From NCBI GenBank assembly GCA_902702965.1, contig CACRXP010000032.1:123539-187538 (forward strand): 64,000 bases of DNA, written 5' to 3'. Origin of the DNA: Spirometra erinaceieuropaei (lineage: Eukaryota; Platyhelminthes; Cestoda; Diphyllobothriidea; Diphyllobothriidae). The notes below the pieces were generated by a model that saw nothing but the letters and a program-made list of their open reading frames with translations, was not told the origin of the DNA and did not search any database. Each line of letters starts with the position of its first letter. Positions within the stretch are counted from its first letter, which is position 1. Shown piece after piece: positions 36,578-45,925 of this stretch. Position numbers and translations under genes: made by a program.

Positions 36578-36681
36578 ACGCAGACGGAGAGCAAATGTGT
36601 CGACAACAGTTAATATCGGGCAGTACACTTGAAAGTCGACAATTATTCGGCGCTTGCGCCCGCGAGCGACCGCTATCTGCG

Positions 36682-36990
36682 TCATTCTTTTCTGAATGGC
36701 TCTCGTCTCTTCCACATCTTGAGATTTTTGTTCGCGGCGTCCAACTCGATGCACCGGTTGATACATGATTTATCCGAGTGCACGGTCTCAAGGAACTCTT
36801 GGTCTTCTTTGAAAGGGCAGACACCGACAGTCTTAATCCTACCCCAAGCAAAGAAATACCCGGTGTCCAGGGTGTGCATGGCTACTCGAGACAGATGGTC
36901 TCGCCTCTTTACCGCCAGCTTGTGTTCGCGAATGCCTGCAGAGCCGGATTTTTCTGTTTTACCACAGAAAACTACATCACAGGCTCCGCA
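36682..36990 (-). pseudogene. Penelope-like GIY-YIG endonuclease fragment (element C), minus strand
   Basis: An uninterrupted minus-strand reading of about 100 codons: REHKLAVKRRDHLSRVAMHT, LDTGYFFAWGRIKTVGVCP, EFLETVHSDKSCINRCIELD, ending KRREPFRKE and a stop. This is the C-terminal half of a PLE GIY-YIG domain; the catalytic Tyr/Gly-Ile-Tyr part is decayed (FCGKTEKS). It lies in the carbonic anhydrase intron, antisense to the gene. A hammerhead-like motif lies about 100 bp downstream. Confidence 0.7.
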
Positions 36991-37464
36991 TTAAATCTTG
37001 CAGATGACACCCTGTTCACATGAACAGCATAGGAGACTAGTGTTCGACCACCGTTTTGTGAGGACAGTCTGACGTTATATTAAATGAAACAGCCCGCAAT
37101 TAAGGTGGTTTGGGCACTTTAATTGCTGCTAAATTGGATTTCAAATCACTACTTATTGCAGCAAGGAGAGCACAAAAAAACCTCTACTGGATGACTAGAC
37201 AACATCATTGTGTAATTACGTAACAAGAATATAATTCAGGGATCTTTACTCAATATGTAGTTCCCGTGGAGAAAAGGGCTAGTGATGTGTTTGTTTTTAC
37301 GAGCTGCATGTGTTCTACACCGGACTAGATGCTATGACATTTTGTTTAATACTGATAATTACTCGCGCGATCTCAGACTTTCTCCCAACCTGTTGAATCA
37401 CTATGGTTATTGGTTACACCCCTCTCCACAATGGTTCCTTTCTGCTCTGTCTGATATAGTCAGA

Positions 37465-37840
37465 AGGAGAGCAAAATCCCGGTTGTGAAACAGAGGGTAC
37501 ACAACATTTATGGAAGTGCAGACGAAAAGGGGTTAAGGGAGAGTTAGGTTCCTTAATTGTGAGAGAGGTTGCAATTTGAGACAACGTGATCGTGTTTTTC
37601 CTCAAAAAATTCGCCCGTGGAAGTCTGACCATAAGTTAACCAAAGCGAAATATGCTCTGGTCTGTTTAGGGTAACTTAAAGCAGAACAAATTCCGGTTGT
37701 GAAACAAAAGGTATTCAGCATCTGCGAAAGTACGGACGTTCTGAGGCTATGGAAAAAGAGACCCATTGGTGACAAGAGGGCGCAGGAAAATTTGGTTTCT
37801 CAGTCGAGAGCGATTGCATTCCATTCCTTTTGGAATGGCG
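37465..37840 (+). repeat. imperfect direct repeat
   Basis: TCCCGGTTGTGAAACAGAGG at 37475 and TTCCGGTTGTGAAACAAAAG at 37691 begin two similar blocks about 214 bp apart, both continuing through GGAAGTGCAGACG / CGAAAGTACGGACG. In intron 2 of the carbonic anhydrase gene. Confidence 0.5.
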
Positions 37841-37867
37841 CGAGAGAAAGTTTCCACAACCGATGAC

Positions 37868-38020
37868 GATAAGGGAGACTGGAATGACCGTTGCGGGCTC
37901 ATTGGCCGTCGTCAGCCAGTCATACCGAACCCCGAGGTGTGGAACATTTGAGGCTCAATCCCGCGACCTGTCGGTTAGACGTTCAACGCCCCTAACCACT
38001 GAGCTACGGACTCGTTGTCT
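37868..38020 (-). mobile_element. tRNA-derived SINE copy 2
   Basis: Reverse-strand copy in intron 2 of the carbonic anhydrase gene. Read on the minus strand it has the box A region (CGTAGCTCAGTGGTTAGGGG), a CGGGATTGAGCC box B relative, GGTATGACTGGCTGACGACG, and the AGTCTCCCTT end. It lies in inverted orientation 125 bp from copy 3, which could fold the intron RNA into a hairpin. Confidence 0.75.
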
Positions 38021-38144
38021 TGACGGTTAAGATGTGGTAGATGGGCACTCACCGATCGCGTTACGGAACACTTTCGTCCCCTTGCGTCTTGGAGTTCTCT
38101 CTCGAGCCCCGCCAGCAGCTATACAATGACACGTGATATAGGCA

Positions 38145-38320
38145 AAATGGCATTATCGACAGTGGTTAGGGACGTTGGACTAACCAACAGGTCGCGGGAT
38201 CGAGCCCTAGGTGCGCCACACCTCGAGATTGGGTATGACTGGATGACGACGGCTTATAAGCCAGAAATAGCCGTTCCAGTCTCCCTTGTCTTCGTCGAAC
38301 AATGCTATTCTGCCTAGGTC
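38145..38320 (+). mobile_element. tRNA-derived SINE copy 3
   Basis: Plus-strand copy with box B GCGGGATCGAGCCCTAG, GGTATGACTGGATGACGACG, TAAGCCAGAAATAGCCG and AGTCTCCCTTGTCTTCGTCG. Its box A (GGCATTATCGACAGTGG) is disrupted by an insertion. A truncated 3' half of another copy follows at 38375-38455. Confidence 0.75.
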
Positions 38321-38374
38321 CAAAAACTGTCCACTTACTTCGGGTCTGGATGACATGAGATTAGAACTCGGGTC

Positions 38375-38455
38375 TTTGGGCATTAAACGACCGTCAGCCT
38401 AGTGCTCGAACGTTGAGTGATGGGCCATCCCAGTCTCCCTTATTTTTTTACGTGT
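38375..38455 (+). mobile_element. tRNA-SINE 3' fragment
   Basis: Recognisable only by a degraded body ending ATGGGCCATCCCAGTCTCCC. Tandem to copy 3. Confidence 0.45.
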
Positions 38456-38970
38456 ACTGCTAGTCACTATGTATCTGCCCGCGAGTGCTCGAGCTTGAGC
38501 CTATAGGAGCAGTGAGACGAACATGTTCCAGAACCTGATAGGTGATTGCATTGTCACCACAAATCGGCGATAATATTTTTGCCTGTTTATCCTCCATGAA
38601 GGTGAGCATACGCGACTCTGCAATCCCAACACGCGACTTATTTTTTTTTCGACGTTGTACCGTCGTTCTTAACGACTAAATAGTGATTACTTTTTTTCCT
38701 GAGTAAAACTAATCAAAATGACTCATTTTTCAAGTTCACATTTCTCGGCCAGGAAAATCCCCTGGAAGATGCTAATTTATAAATGTACAAAACAAGTGAG
38801 CTGGTGCTTTTAACTGGACAACTCGACCGTTGTGCTACTTGAGACTAAGAAATGTTCCCCAAATCGGTTGATATCCTGTCTGACGTTCAGCAGAGGTGTC
38901 CCTCCCCTGTCCATTTTGACAGTGCTCTAAGCGATAACGCGTCTCCACTGTTTTCATTTTTTGTGCAAAG

Positions 38971-39195
38971 GCAATGAACTTGCTCATGAAGGTTGGAGAG
39001 GATTCCGCAATCAATCTCACCAGGTACTCCAGCCCGCTGGAGCGCTGGGTTGTCCAGATGGGCAAGTCCTCCCTCGAGGCCTTCCTTCGTTCCGATGCAC
39101 TCACTATAACCTTTGATCTGGGCAGCGACTTTCGGCCAATGAATGCGACAGTCGATGCCGAGCGTAGGTTCTCACCCGTCGATCGTCTGTCGCAG
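38971..39195 (+). CDS. beta-carbonic anhydrase, exon 3 (residues 109-183)
   Basis: Exon of 75 codons, phase 0 at both ends. The acceptor is GTGCAAAG and the donor follows TCGCAG as GTAAGC. The translation starts AMNLLMKV, directly continuing the HSDCK of exon 2 as in the family (HSDCKAMNLL). It then has SPLERWVVQMGKSSLEAF (family: SPLRxWLxxHAxxSLxKF) and ends with RRFSPVDRLSQ. It is separated from exon 2 by a 4.0-kb intron containing a Penelope-like fragment and several SINE copies. Confidence 0.92.
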
Positions 39196-39344
39196 GTAAG
39201 CCAAAGAAGTTGTTCATTCTGTTTGCTTATTAAAAACCATTTTATCGTAGACGACGGTCTACCACTTAAACATTACAATACTGACAACGAAGAAGGGTTT
39301 CAGCCGATTTAGTTACGGGACATGCTCGTCCCACCGTGTCATAA

Positions 39345-39470
39345 GCTCCGATCTATGGTCCTCACGAATTTGAATCCCAGGTGGCCTAAATTTTAGGTTG
39401 GACATGATTTGGACGAAGATGACTGATGAACCCGAAACGATCCCCCAGTCCCTTTTTTGTTCTTGTTCCT
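39345..39470 (+). mobile_element. tRNA-SINE, degenerate copy
   Basis: Contains a box B relative (ACGAATTTGAATCCCAGG), a GACGAAGATGACTGATGAA body block and a CCCAGTCCCTTTTTTG end, in the SINE order. Strongly diverged. Lies in intron 3 of the carbonic anhydrase gene. Confidence 0.45.
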
Positions 39471-39617
39471 TTCACTGCATATATTACTGGTCTTTATGCG
39501 ACTGCCTGGAAGGGCTCTAGATTGGTCAATACAGCGGAAGAGGGAGAGCATATCCCGTAATCTGATCTGTGATCGCGATCTCAACATTTCGCTATTCTTG
39601 ATCACAATTGAAAGGAC

Positions 39618-39790
39618 AACGGTACCCGGGCTCAGTGCTAGAATTTCGAACTAAGTGACGCTCGATGAGCAGAAAACCCCAAGTTCAAAATCCAGATCAT
39701 CCAGACTTGGATTATATACGGCTGGCTGGCGAGACCTGTCAAGCCAGAAACTGTCCCTTCAGTTTCCCCCGTCGTTTTCGGTGCCCCTTC
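39618..39790 (+). mobile_element. tRNA-SINE, degenerate copy
   Basis: Box A relative ACCCGGGCTCAGTGCTAG, then CAAGTTCAAAATCC (box B relative), ATATACGGCTGGCTGGCG, AAGCCAGAAACTGTCCC and a TTTCCCCCGTCG end. The order and spacing of the SINE are kept. Confidence 0.55.
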
Positions 39791-40949
39791 TCAGTTAAGT
39801 ACCGGGCCGTTGCACGGACTATACTATTCCTACTTTGAACTAACAATGATTGTTCTGTCTTAACCCCTCTACACTCCTCAGATGAACCCCATAAGACTTG
39901 AAATGAAACTAGAGAAATTGCTGAGGGTAAATCGGCAGAGAGGTTTTCACTAACAAGTGTATTGAAGGGACAACAACTGCCCGACGATTGGAGAACCTGG
40001 TCTAGCAGCCAAGTGGTCGGGTCACAAAATGCTGATTTTTTCCCCAATATGTGGGTCGTAAAGATTTTGGGTCAACCCAAGAAACCCTCTTGAGGCGGAA
40101 ATCCTGATGGGATAGGTTTTACTGCAAACAGCACAACCGTTGCGTTTTTTTCTGCATCCTCTCTACGTAGAGATGCGGGCCTTATTTATAGCGCGAAAAG
40201 GCGTCGTAGAGCTTGCCAGCCGGCTACCGTTTTGCAGACCGCCTTCAGACTGAGGCGAAGCGCTTGTGCTGCTTTTGATTCTAGCGTTTTTCACCATCGG
40301 CCTTACAAAATGACGCGTGTTAGTGTCAGCGGGCAGCAGTGGAGAAAACAGCGCTCAAGTCTCGCTGAGCTTGTATGCCGCAGAACTGTTTTGATTCCCG
40401 TGAAGGATCGAGACGCTCATTTACGTGTAGGCATGCTGAGACTAGGAGCGCTTGAGTGGTGTCTTGGCGAGGTCGGAGATGACAGTCCATAACATCTATT
40501 CTGTCTGACGTAGTTACTTTGAGTTCACAACGACTGCGACGCGAAGCTTTCAAACTTCACTTGTTCTCCCCGTCGCAGATTAAAAAGGCCGAGAATATGA
40601 TTAGGTATTCCGCCCTTAAGCAATCAGATGGGCAGCATTCAAGATGCGACCGTATAACCATGGGGCTTTTAACTTCAACTGGGGTCATTTATGAGACTCG
40701 GGATTCGTGTGCATTCATTCCGAGATTGGATTGGTTAATCCCTTCCAGTACTCAAATTAGGTTCTCTTGGATAAACGCATGGTCCCCTACCTGGCTGCGA
40801 TTTTAATGACCCCTTAAGAACCCAGCTAGGGAGAGGTAAGTCGGATGAACTGATGCCTCGAACATGAATTCAGAGCATCGAATAGCTAAGTGGACATTGA
40901 ATGCAAAAGTTTTCTACAATTTGCCGGCGTGTGATTGTGCCGAAAACCT

Positions 40950-40982
40950 TGGTGATGATGATGACGATGATGATGATGATGG

Positions 40983-41031
<49 letters not shown>
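40950..41031 (+). repeat. GAT trinucleotide microsatellite
   Basis: About 27 GAT units with three interruptions. It makes artificial poly-Asp, poly-Met and poly-Ile reading frames, none with coding support. Confidence 0.97.
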
Positions 41032-43236
41032 TTTTGCTATACAAACAAATGCAAGGTGGTTACCGCCGGCTGCGGCATGCCGAATAAAGGTTCGTCGCAA
41101 ATCCGAGATTGTCGGCTATTTAGTGCTCGAAATCACTTGACACACCACTCCGGGTCCGTGAGGGGGGGGCCTTCGAAAACCGCGTATTCACTTTCTGACC
41201 TCCTACAGATATTCATCTTCATGCTGTTCTCTTACCACTGATGAAACCCGGTTGCTGGCTGCTTTATTGTCAACTACGGATAATTTGGTTAATTTATAAG
41301 AATGTTTTTTTTGAAAAAAGAACTACTTGCTACCTTTATGTATTGCCCCTAGCTTCTTACCATCCGGCCAAGCCGCATTGGGACCTTTTGAGTATTTTTT
41401 TGAAGAGGGCTTTCACAGGGGCAGCTTGTTTTCACTTACCTTCTTTCGCTTCGACATTTAAGGGGCCAGAAAGTTTGCTTTCTCACAAACCACTTGTCAG
41501 CCGTTCCCCTTCACGTTTATGTTGGTTTTGATCTACAAATTCAAGACATATACATTCGGCTTCATATTTTTCGCTGCCCTTTAAAGGAACGACGTTCAGT
41601 TATAAGGTTAATCGTTTGTGCGAAAGTGGGTTGTCAGGTATGCAATGGGATGCCACTGTCTCCATCTCAGCTTGGTTGATCCATTAGCGAGGACCGTTCA
41701 ACCATTAGGATCAAGCATCTTTTTTGAGATTGCATAATTCGGACGGTGGTAAGCACCAGACGTTGGTCTATACTGACAGGCTGTGTCATTATTAGTCTAC
41801 AAAAACACTGATGCGATAAAGTATTTGTGAAGACTACTGAGGAGGAGATCGATTAAACCACAACATCATTGACTACAACTTCGCGTCACAGCCCAGGACA
41901 CTTTCGTCACCCTTTCTGCGGGGCTCGTCTGTCCAACCAAACAAACAGTCCACTTCTTGACCACCTAGTTTGAGTTGGTTAGTTGTATTGCAAATATAAA
42001 AAACTCACTCATTTCTGTCAGCGGTCAATCAACGGTATTGCGCAGGACTCCCAACTAGCTTGAGCTAACCTGTGGTATATGTCGTACGTTGTACGGTTAT
42101 AGAGAGGGTTTTACGGACGAGACAACACGAAGAACGGAGAGGAAGAAGACACAGGAAATAGATAAATTTCAGCGGAAGTCCTGCCGTACACTGTCATATG
42201 GCAAAAAAGTGAGCGCCATAAAAAAAAAACAAACAAAATGCGGTCTTAAAAAAATAACAGACTTTGAATAAAGCGCCACTGGCAAGTCTACACCTAGTCA
42301 GGAAGTGAAGTAAATTTCAAACAATAGGAACGGTGGATAATAAGTGATGTTTACAGTCACGCTGAACGTTAAGGTTTATTTTTGTAGTTACCATCTACTT
42401 ATGGGTCCTACATCCTAGCGCTTATGTTCAAGAGAATGAGTTTTTCGAGATCTAAGGCCATCCACGCCCCAAAACCAACCGACCAGTCCATTCCCCTTAA
42501 GTGAAAAATGTATTTGAGCTCGCCGAAAGACGTCTGAGTAGACGTGAGATACAGTTCGCGCACAAGCCTACAACTACTTTGTGCACCCGGCATTGACATC
42601 TCAAGAGCAGAGTTGGCTAGTTCAACGGGAAAAACCGGGAAATCCCTCAAACCCGTGTATCTGAGCGCCAGCTAGCGGTGAAGATACGAGTTCACATATC
42701 TAAAGTATTCATGTACACATTGGTTGTCACTACGGATCTCTCTTAGTCGTAATTTAATGCCGACAAAGACAAGGTTGTTTAGAAGGCCAGTTTCCTAGCC
42801 TGTTCTCCATCATCAGCTCTGCCTTCCAAGTATCAGACTTCGACAGATCAGAAAATAGCCTACATAGGTTTGGTAGGTTCGGCTCAGCCAAGTACGTTTA
42901 TGGGCTGCCGCAGACGGACTGCTTTCTTCAATCGGTTATCTTCCACCTCGATGCACGCATTTGCTTCCTGCGGACGGCAACATTACGCTTTGCAGAGAGG
43001 AACATGCCGCACTTTGCTTTAAGTAGGTCTTCTTGTTTTAATTAACGCCATTATGTCTCCCTCTTCAGGGGACTACGATCTCCAGGTGAATTGTGACCTG
43101 TCGTGCACCAGTCTGTTGCATGTTCGCTTCCGCTTCATTTGCATGTTCTGTGCATTCCAGAGGCATGCTTGCCAAGCCTTTTACGCTCCCATCCTTGCCG
43201 CAGTACGCACTCATAATGCCTTGTCTTTTTTAAAAG

Positions 43237-43437
43237 GTGAACGTTCTTCAACAGATGGCCAACGTGTACTCGCATCCCATTCTTAAGGATGCCATTGCGC
43301 TGGGCAACGTTCGTGTGCTCGGTATGTGGTATAACATCTCTACGGCGGACGTTTACCTCTACAGTTGGCTTCGTCGGAAGTTTGTCCTTGTAGACGAGTC
43401 TTCATCACACCGTTTGCTTGAAGAGTACGGCAGCTAG
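43237..43437 (+). CDS. beta-carbonic anhydrase, exon 4 with stop (residues 184-249)
   Basis: Terminal exon of 66 codons plus TAG (43435-43437), entered in phase 0 after GTCTTTTTTAAAAG. VNVLQQMANVYSHPILKD matches the family motif VNTLQQMxNVxSxxxLK. It is followed by LGNVRVLGMWYNISTADVY (family: LHxHALWFDIYTGDIY) and the C-terminal DESSSHRLLEEYGS. The internal GTATGT at 43322 resembles a donor but is read through, because the downstream residues are conserved. Total length, 249 residues, is normal for an animal beta-carbonic anhydrase. A plus-strand AATAAA lies 445 nt past the stop at 43882, beyond an inserted Penelope-like terminus. Confidence 0.93.
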   Translation: MNVLQQMANVYSHPILKDAIALGNVRVLGMWYNISTADVYLYSWLRRKFVLVDESSSHRLLEEYGS

Positions 43438-43761
43438 ACGACCCGTCTACCCTGTACCCGCCGTCATCGTCAGTGGTGCGTATTCCCTCCCCCCAAGTCC
43501 CCTTGCTGCACATATCGATGGAGGCCGGGGACGCCATCAGCCTATCTCCCCGCCCTGAACCCCCTGTTCCGCCTGCACATGCTTTCTTATCTTCACGGAG
43601 TTGTCTTTCGTACAGTAAAGATTGTCCTAGCTTTGACTTTCGTCACCTACCCAGGGCTTTTATGGGGCTTAGCGCCGGTTTTGGAAAGTGGAGAGATAGT
43701 AAGCAAAGTCGAATTGCAGTTGGAAAGACATGATAGCTGGAACGGGTACATTGTTCACCCA

Positions 43762-43794
43762 ACGTTTCGCATCCACATTGGATTCCATCATCAG
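43762..43794 (-). ncRNA. hammerhead-like motif, minus strand
   Basis: Intact core CTGATGA (43794-43788), helix II GGAATCC/GGATGC with one mismatch, GAAA (43768-43765), and palindromic ACGT as minimal helix III. The base at the cleavage position is U rather than C. Such short palindromic helix III motifs could act as dimers. Confidence 0.55.
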
Positions 43795-43827
43795 ATGCGG
43801 GAGCAGATAAGGGGTATTAAGTTGCAG

Positions 43828-43835
43828 TATTTATA
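43828..43835 (-). promoter_or_regulatory. TATA-box-like motif upstream of hammerhead
   Basis: TATAAATA on the minus strand, 34 bp upstream of the hammerhead core, in a block shared with 55440-55460. A transcript starting 25-30 bp downstream would begin at the ribozyme. Confidence 0.5.
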
Positions 43836-43928
43836 GGATGCCGTTGCTGCGCCTCTGCGGCTCTGCAAACATTTCATCGCCAATAAAGGCATGTGGTGCG
43901 GCAATTTCTTAATTTAAAGCAGGCATAG

Positions 43929-43985
43929 ACAGCAGAATTTATCGGAACCAGTAAATTTCGCGACGACTTACAAACTGAAGCCTGT
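43929..43985 (-). ncRNA. type-B hammerhead-like motif, minus strand (left arm)
   Basis: Degenerate core (TTTGTAA for CTGATGA), GT-CGTC-GC helix II, GAAA, then UUUA...UAAA for helix III and UUC before TGCTG. Homologous to 58387-58433. Likely inactive by core mutation. Confidence 0.45.
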
Positions 43986-45072
43986 CGTTGCATAACACAA
44001 ATAATAAGTGAGAAAGATGTAGAGATTTGAACTTCCACGGAGAAAATCAATGTAAAACAGCAAGGTCATCGTATACTGCACGTAGACTAATCAATAAAAT
44101 AGTAACTTGAAAAACGCTACATAAGAAAGAAGACGGAGAAGTTAACACGCCGGGGATTTCGTAAGTCAAAATGGCGCAGATATACCAGGGCAAGCTGAGG
44201 CTGACCACGTGGTCTAACTGTTTACCTAGGTCGGGCTTCTCACGCCGTATGTAGGCTGCCTCCAGGTAGCGCAGTAACCGATTTGTTCGGGCTCGAACTT
44301 GTACTCGAAAAGATGTTTTGGGACCGACCGAATGTCCGCTATCAAGGAGGTGGTTTGTAATAGAAGACCGTGGAATCTTATTCTCCTGCTTTGGATGTCA
44401 TTTAGGCAGGCGCTCAACTGACCTGGCTGCCAATTGCCTTTGCGTTCGCCCAATATACTTGCATCCGCAAGTGCATGTGAATTCGTAAGCAAAATTTGAC
44501 GTGGCGTGCAATGGCAAGGCATCCTTAGCCCGTGGAACTTGGATGTCCTTAGTGGGGCTGCAGAATATGAGTTCAGCTGAGTTATATGCTCTTTCAATGG
44601 CGCATTTCAATCGCCACTTGATGGTATTTGAGATTTTATCAGCCTCAAAGGGTAAAGATATTACAACGGGCTTTTACGGAACTGCTTGTTCGGTCAATTT
44701 TGGCTGCAAAGTGTTGTTGTAATTTTCGATGAATCGTGTTAGATATCCCCGTTCAAGCAAGGCCGTTTTAAGGCAAGAAATTTCAGCATCCAGCGTTTCA
44801 ATAGAGCAAATGTTTTTTTCTCTTTGGAATAGAGTGTAAACCAAATTTCGCCTTTGTCGAATTCGCACAAAGCTCAAGGAGGGTAGGTATTGGCTCTTCT
44901 GTGTATCCTTGTGGAAAACCGATAGCCTTATTGAACCATCTTTCGGTCTAGTCATGTCTATTGATAAGTCTACGTGCAGTATACGATAACCTTGCTGTTT
45001 TATATTGATTTCCTCTGTGGGAGTTCAAACATCTGTACCTTTCTCACTTGTTATCCGTATTATGCAACGACA

Positions 45073-45128
45073 GGCTGCACTTGATAAGCCGTCGCGAAAT
45101 CTATTGGTTGCAATGAATTCTGCTGTCC
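45073..45128 (+). ncRNA. type-B hammerhead-like motif (right arm)
   Basis: Core TTGATAA (two changes from CTGATGA), helix II GC-CGTC-GC, GAAA at 45096-45099, helix III AUUG-GUUG-CAAU, and cleavage-type UUC at 45118-45120. Helix I is GCA/UGC with GACA/UGUC beyond. Homologous to the better copy at 58387. Confidence 0.5.
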
Positions 45129-45307
45129 ATGCCTGCTTTAAATTCATTTCGGGGAAATATTGCTTCTAATTTCTTGACTGGCCAAGTATTGCAGTACGTA
45201 GTTGCTATGACGTTGCATTCCTACCAAAATTGGGTGACTCCTGCATTAATCGAAGATGGTTGTACGTAGTACACCTGTGCAAATCTCCGCCTTTGTTTAT
45301 TCTGTCC

Positions 45308-45400
45308 CCAATGATGGATTCGAGTTTTAGACCAAAATGTCAGTCAGATGAAGCTCTTGTTCCAGCTATCGTATCTTTTTCTCGGCGTGAGTTCTTCCGT
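45308..45400 (+). repeat. degenerate Penelope-like terminus
   Basis: CCAATGATGGATTCGAG, then AAAATGTCAG and CTCTTGTTCCAGCTATCGTA, follow the order of the hammerhead terminus at 55491-55560 with the GAAAC box mutated. It is in inverted orientation to 43690-43870, so the two may bound an older element into which element B inserted. Confidence 0.5.
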
Positions 45401-45691
45401 CCCGTAGAAGAACATCGTTGAAGGCCACTCCGGTGCATCCTTAGTCTCGTGTTGAGAGGAAGGTTGCAGCAGTAGCCTGGCTTTGGGGAACCCAATCGTT
45501 TTTTGCCAACGGTATTGATGCTCCCTGAGCTGGTTCAACCAAGGCGTGCAGATGTGTCCACAGTTGTGGGGCGAGTTTCATGGGCATCTCTCATGAGCTT
45601 GTTGTATTCATTAGTTGACCCAGGTGTGCATATGACCGTCGCCTTCTCAGCACTGATGATCATGAGAAGGCAGAATAACATCACCAAAAAA

Positions 45692-45850
45692 GACAAGGGA
45701 GACAGGAACGGCCGTCTCTGGCGTCTTGGCCGTTATCAGCCATCCATACTCAATCTCGAGGTACCAAGCCCCGGGGGCTCAATTTCGCCACCTATTTGGT
45801 TAGAAGTCCAACGTCCTAACCCCTGAGCCAGGAGCTCGCTGTCCTGTCGA
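45692..45850 (-). mobile_element. tRNA-derived SINE copy on minus strand
   Basis: On the minus strand it reads a GCTCAGGGGTTAGGAC box A relative, a degraded box B, GTATGGATGGCTGATAACGG, and a CTCCCTTGTC end. A CT dinucleotide tract follows at 45905. Confidence 0.7.
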
Positions 45851-45904
45851 TTGAGATCCGATACATACAATGGTAGGGGAGAACTCACTGATGGCATTAA
45901 GAAT

Positions 45905-45925
45905 CTCTCTCTCTCTCTCTCTCTC
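45905..45925 (+). repeat. CT dinucleotide microsatellite
   Basis: About ten CT units ending CTCTCGAGCC. Confidence 0.95.

Larger units (their letters stand above)
33760..43236 (+). other. beta-carbonic anhydrase gene introns 1-3
   Basis: Introns of 994, 3986 and 4041 nt with canonical GT-AG ends. Intron 1 (33760-34753) is AT-rich with nothing recognisable. Intron 2 (34985-38970) contains a Penelope-like GIY-YIG fragment on the minus strand, an imperfect direct repeat and three tRNA-SINE copies in both orientations. Intron 3 (39196-43236) contains two degenerate SINE copies and a GAT trinucleotide tract; the rest (about 41035-43236) is unremarkable. Confidence 0.75.
43690..43870 (-). mobile_element. 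Penelope-like terminal repeat with hammerhead, minus strand
   Basis: Read on the minus strand: TCCTATAAATACTGCAACTT, then CTGATGATGGAATCC, GCGAAACGTT and CCGTTCCAGCTATC. The order and motifs are those of the plus-strand terminus at 55440-55560. It lies 250 bp past the stop codon of the carbonic anhydrase gene, so may fall in its 3' UTR in antisense. Confidence 0.7.
43915..45150 (-). pseudogene. Penelope-like element B (GIY-YIG part) bounded by inverted hammerhead arms
   Basis: The coding part is on the minus strand, 44955 to 44240: SFVRIRQRRNLVYTLFQREK and LERGYLTRFIENY (end of the RT region), then YEFTCTCGCKYIGRTQRQLA, the GIY-YIG core with its CxC and YIG-x-T motifs. Stops interrupt it. 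The ends are about 105-bp inverted arms: 43915-44025 read on the minus strand matches 45047-45150 on the plus strand (TTATGCAACGACAGGCT, GTCGCGAAAT, GCCTGCTTTAAATT). Each arm carries a hammerhead-like motif. Confidence 0.75.

Noticed and set aside
40864..41241. 125-codon poly-Asp protein
   Set aside because: It is the GAT microsatellite read as codons. Opposite and shifted frames are equally open (poly-Ile, poly-Met).
38971..43321. ADAMTS-like metalloprotease reading of the 38971 and 43237 exons
   Set aside because: A loose match to the start of an M12B catalytic domain was tempting. The two exons join in phase with the beta-carbonic anhydrase exons upstream and match that family across their full length.
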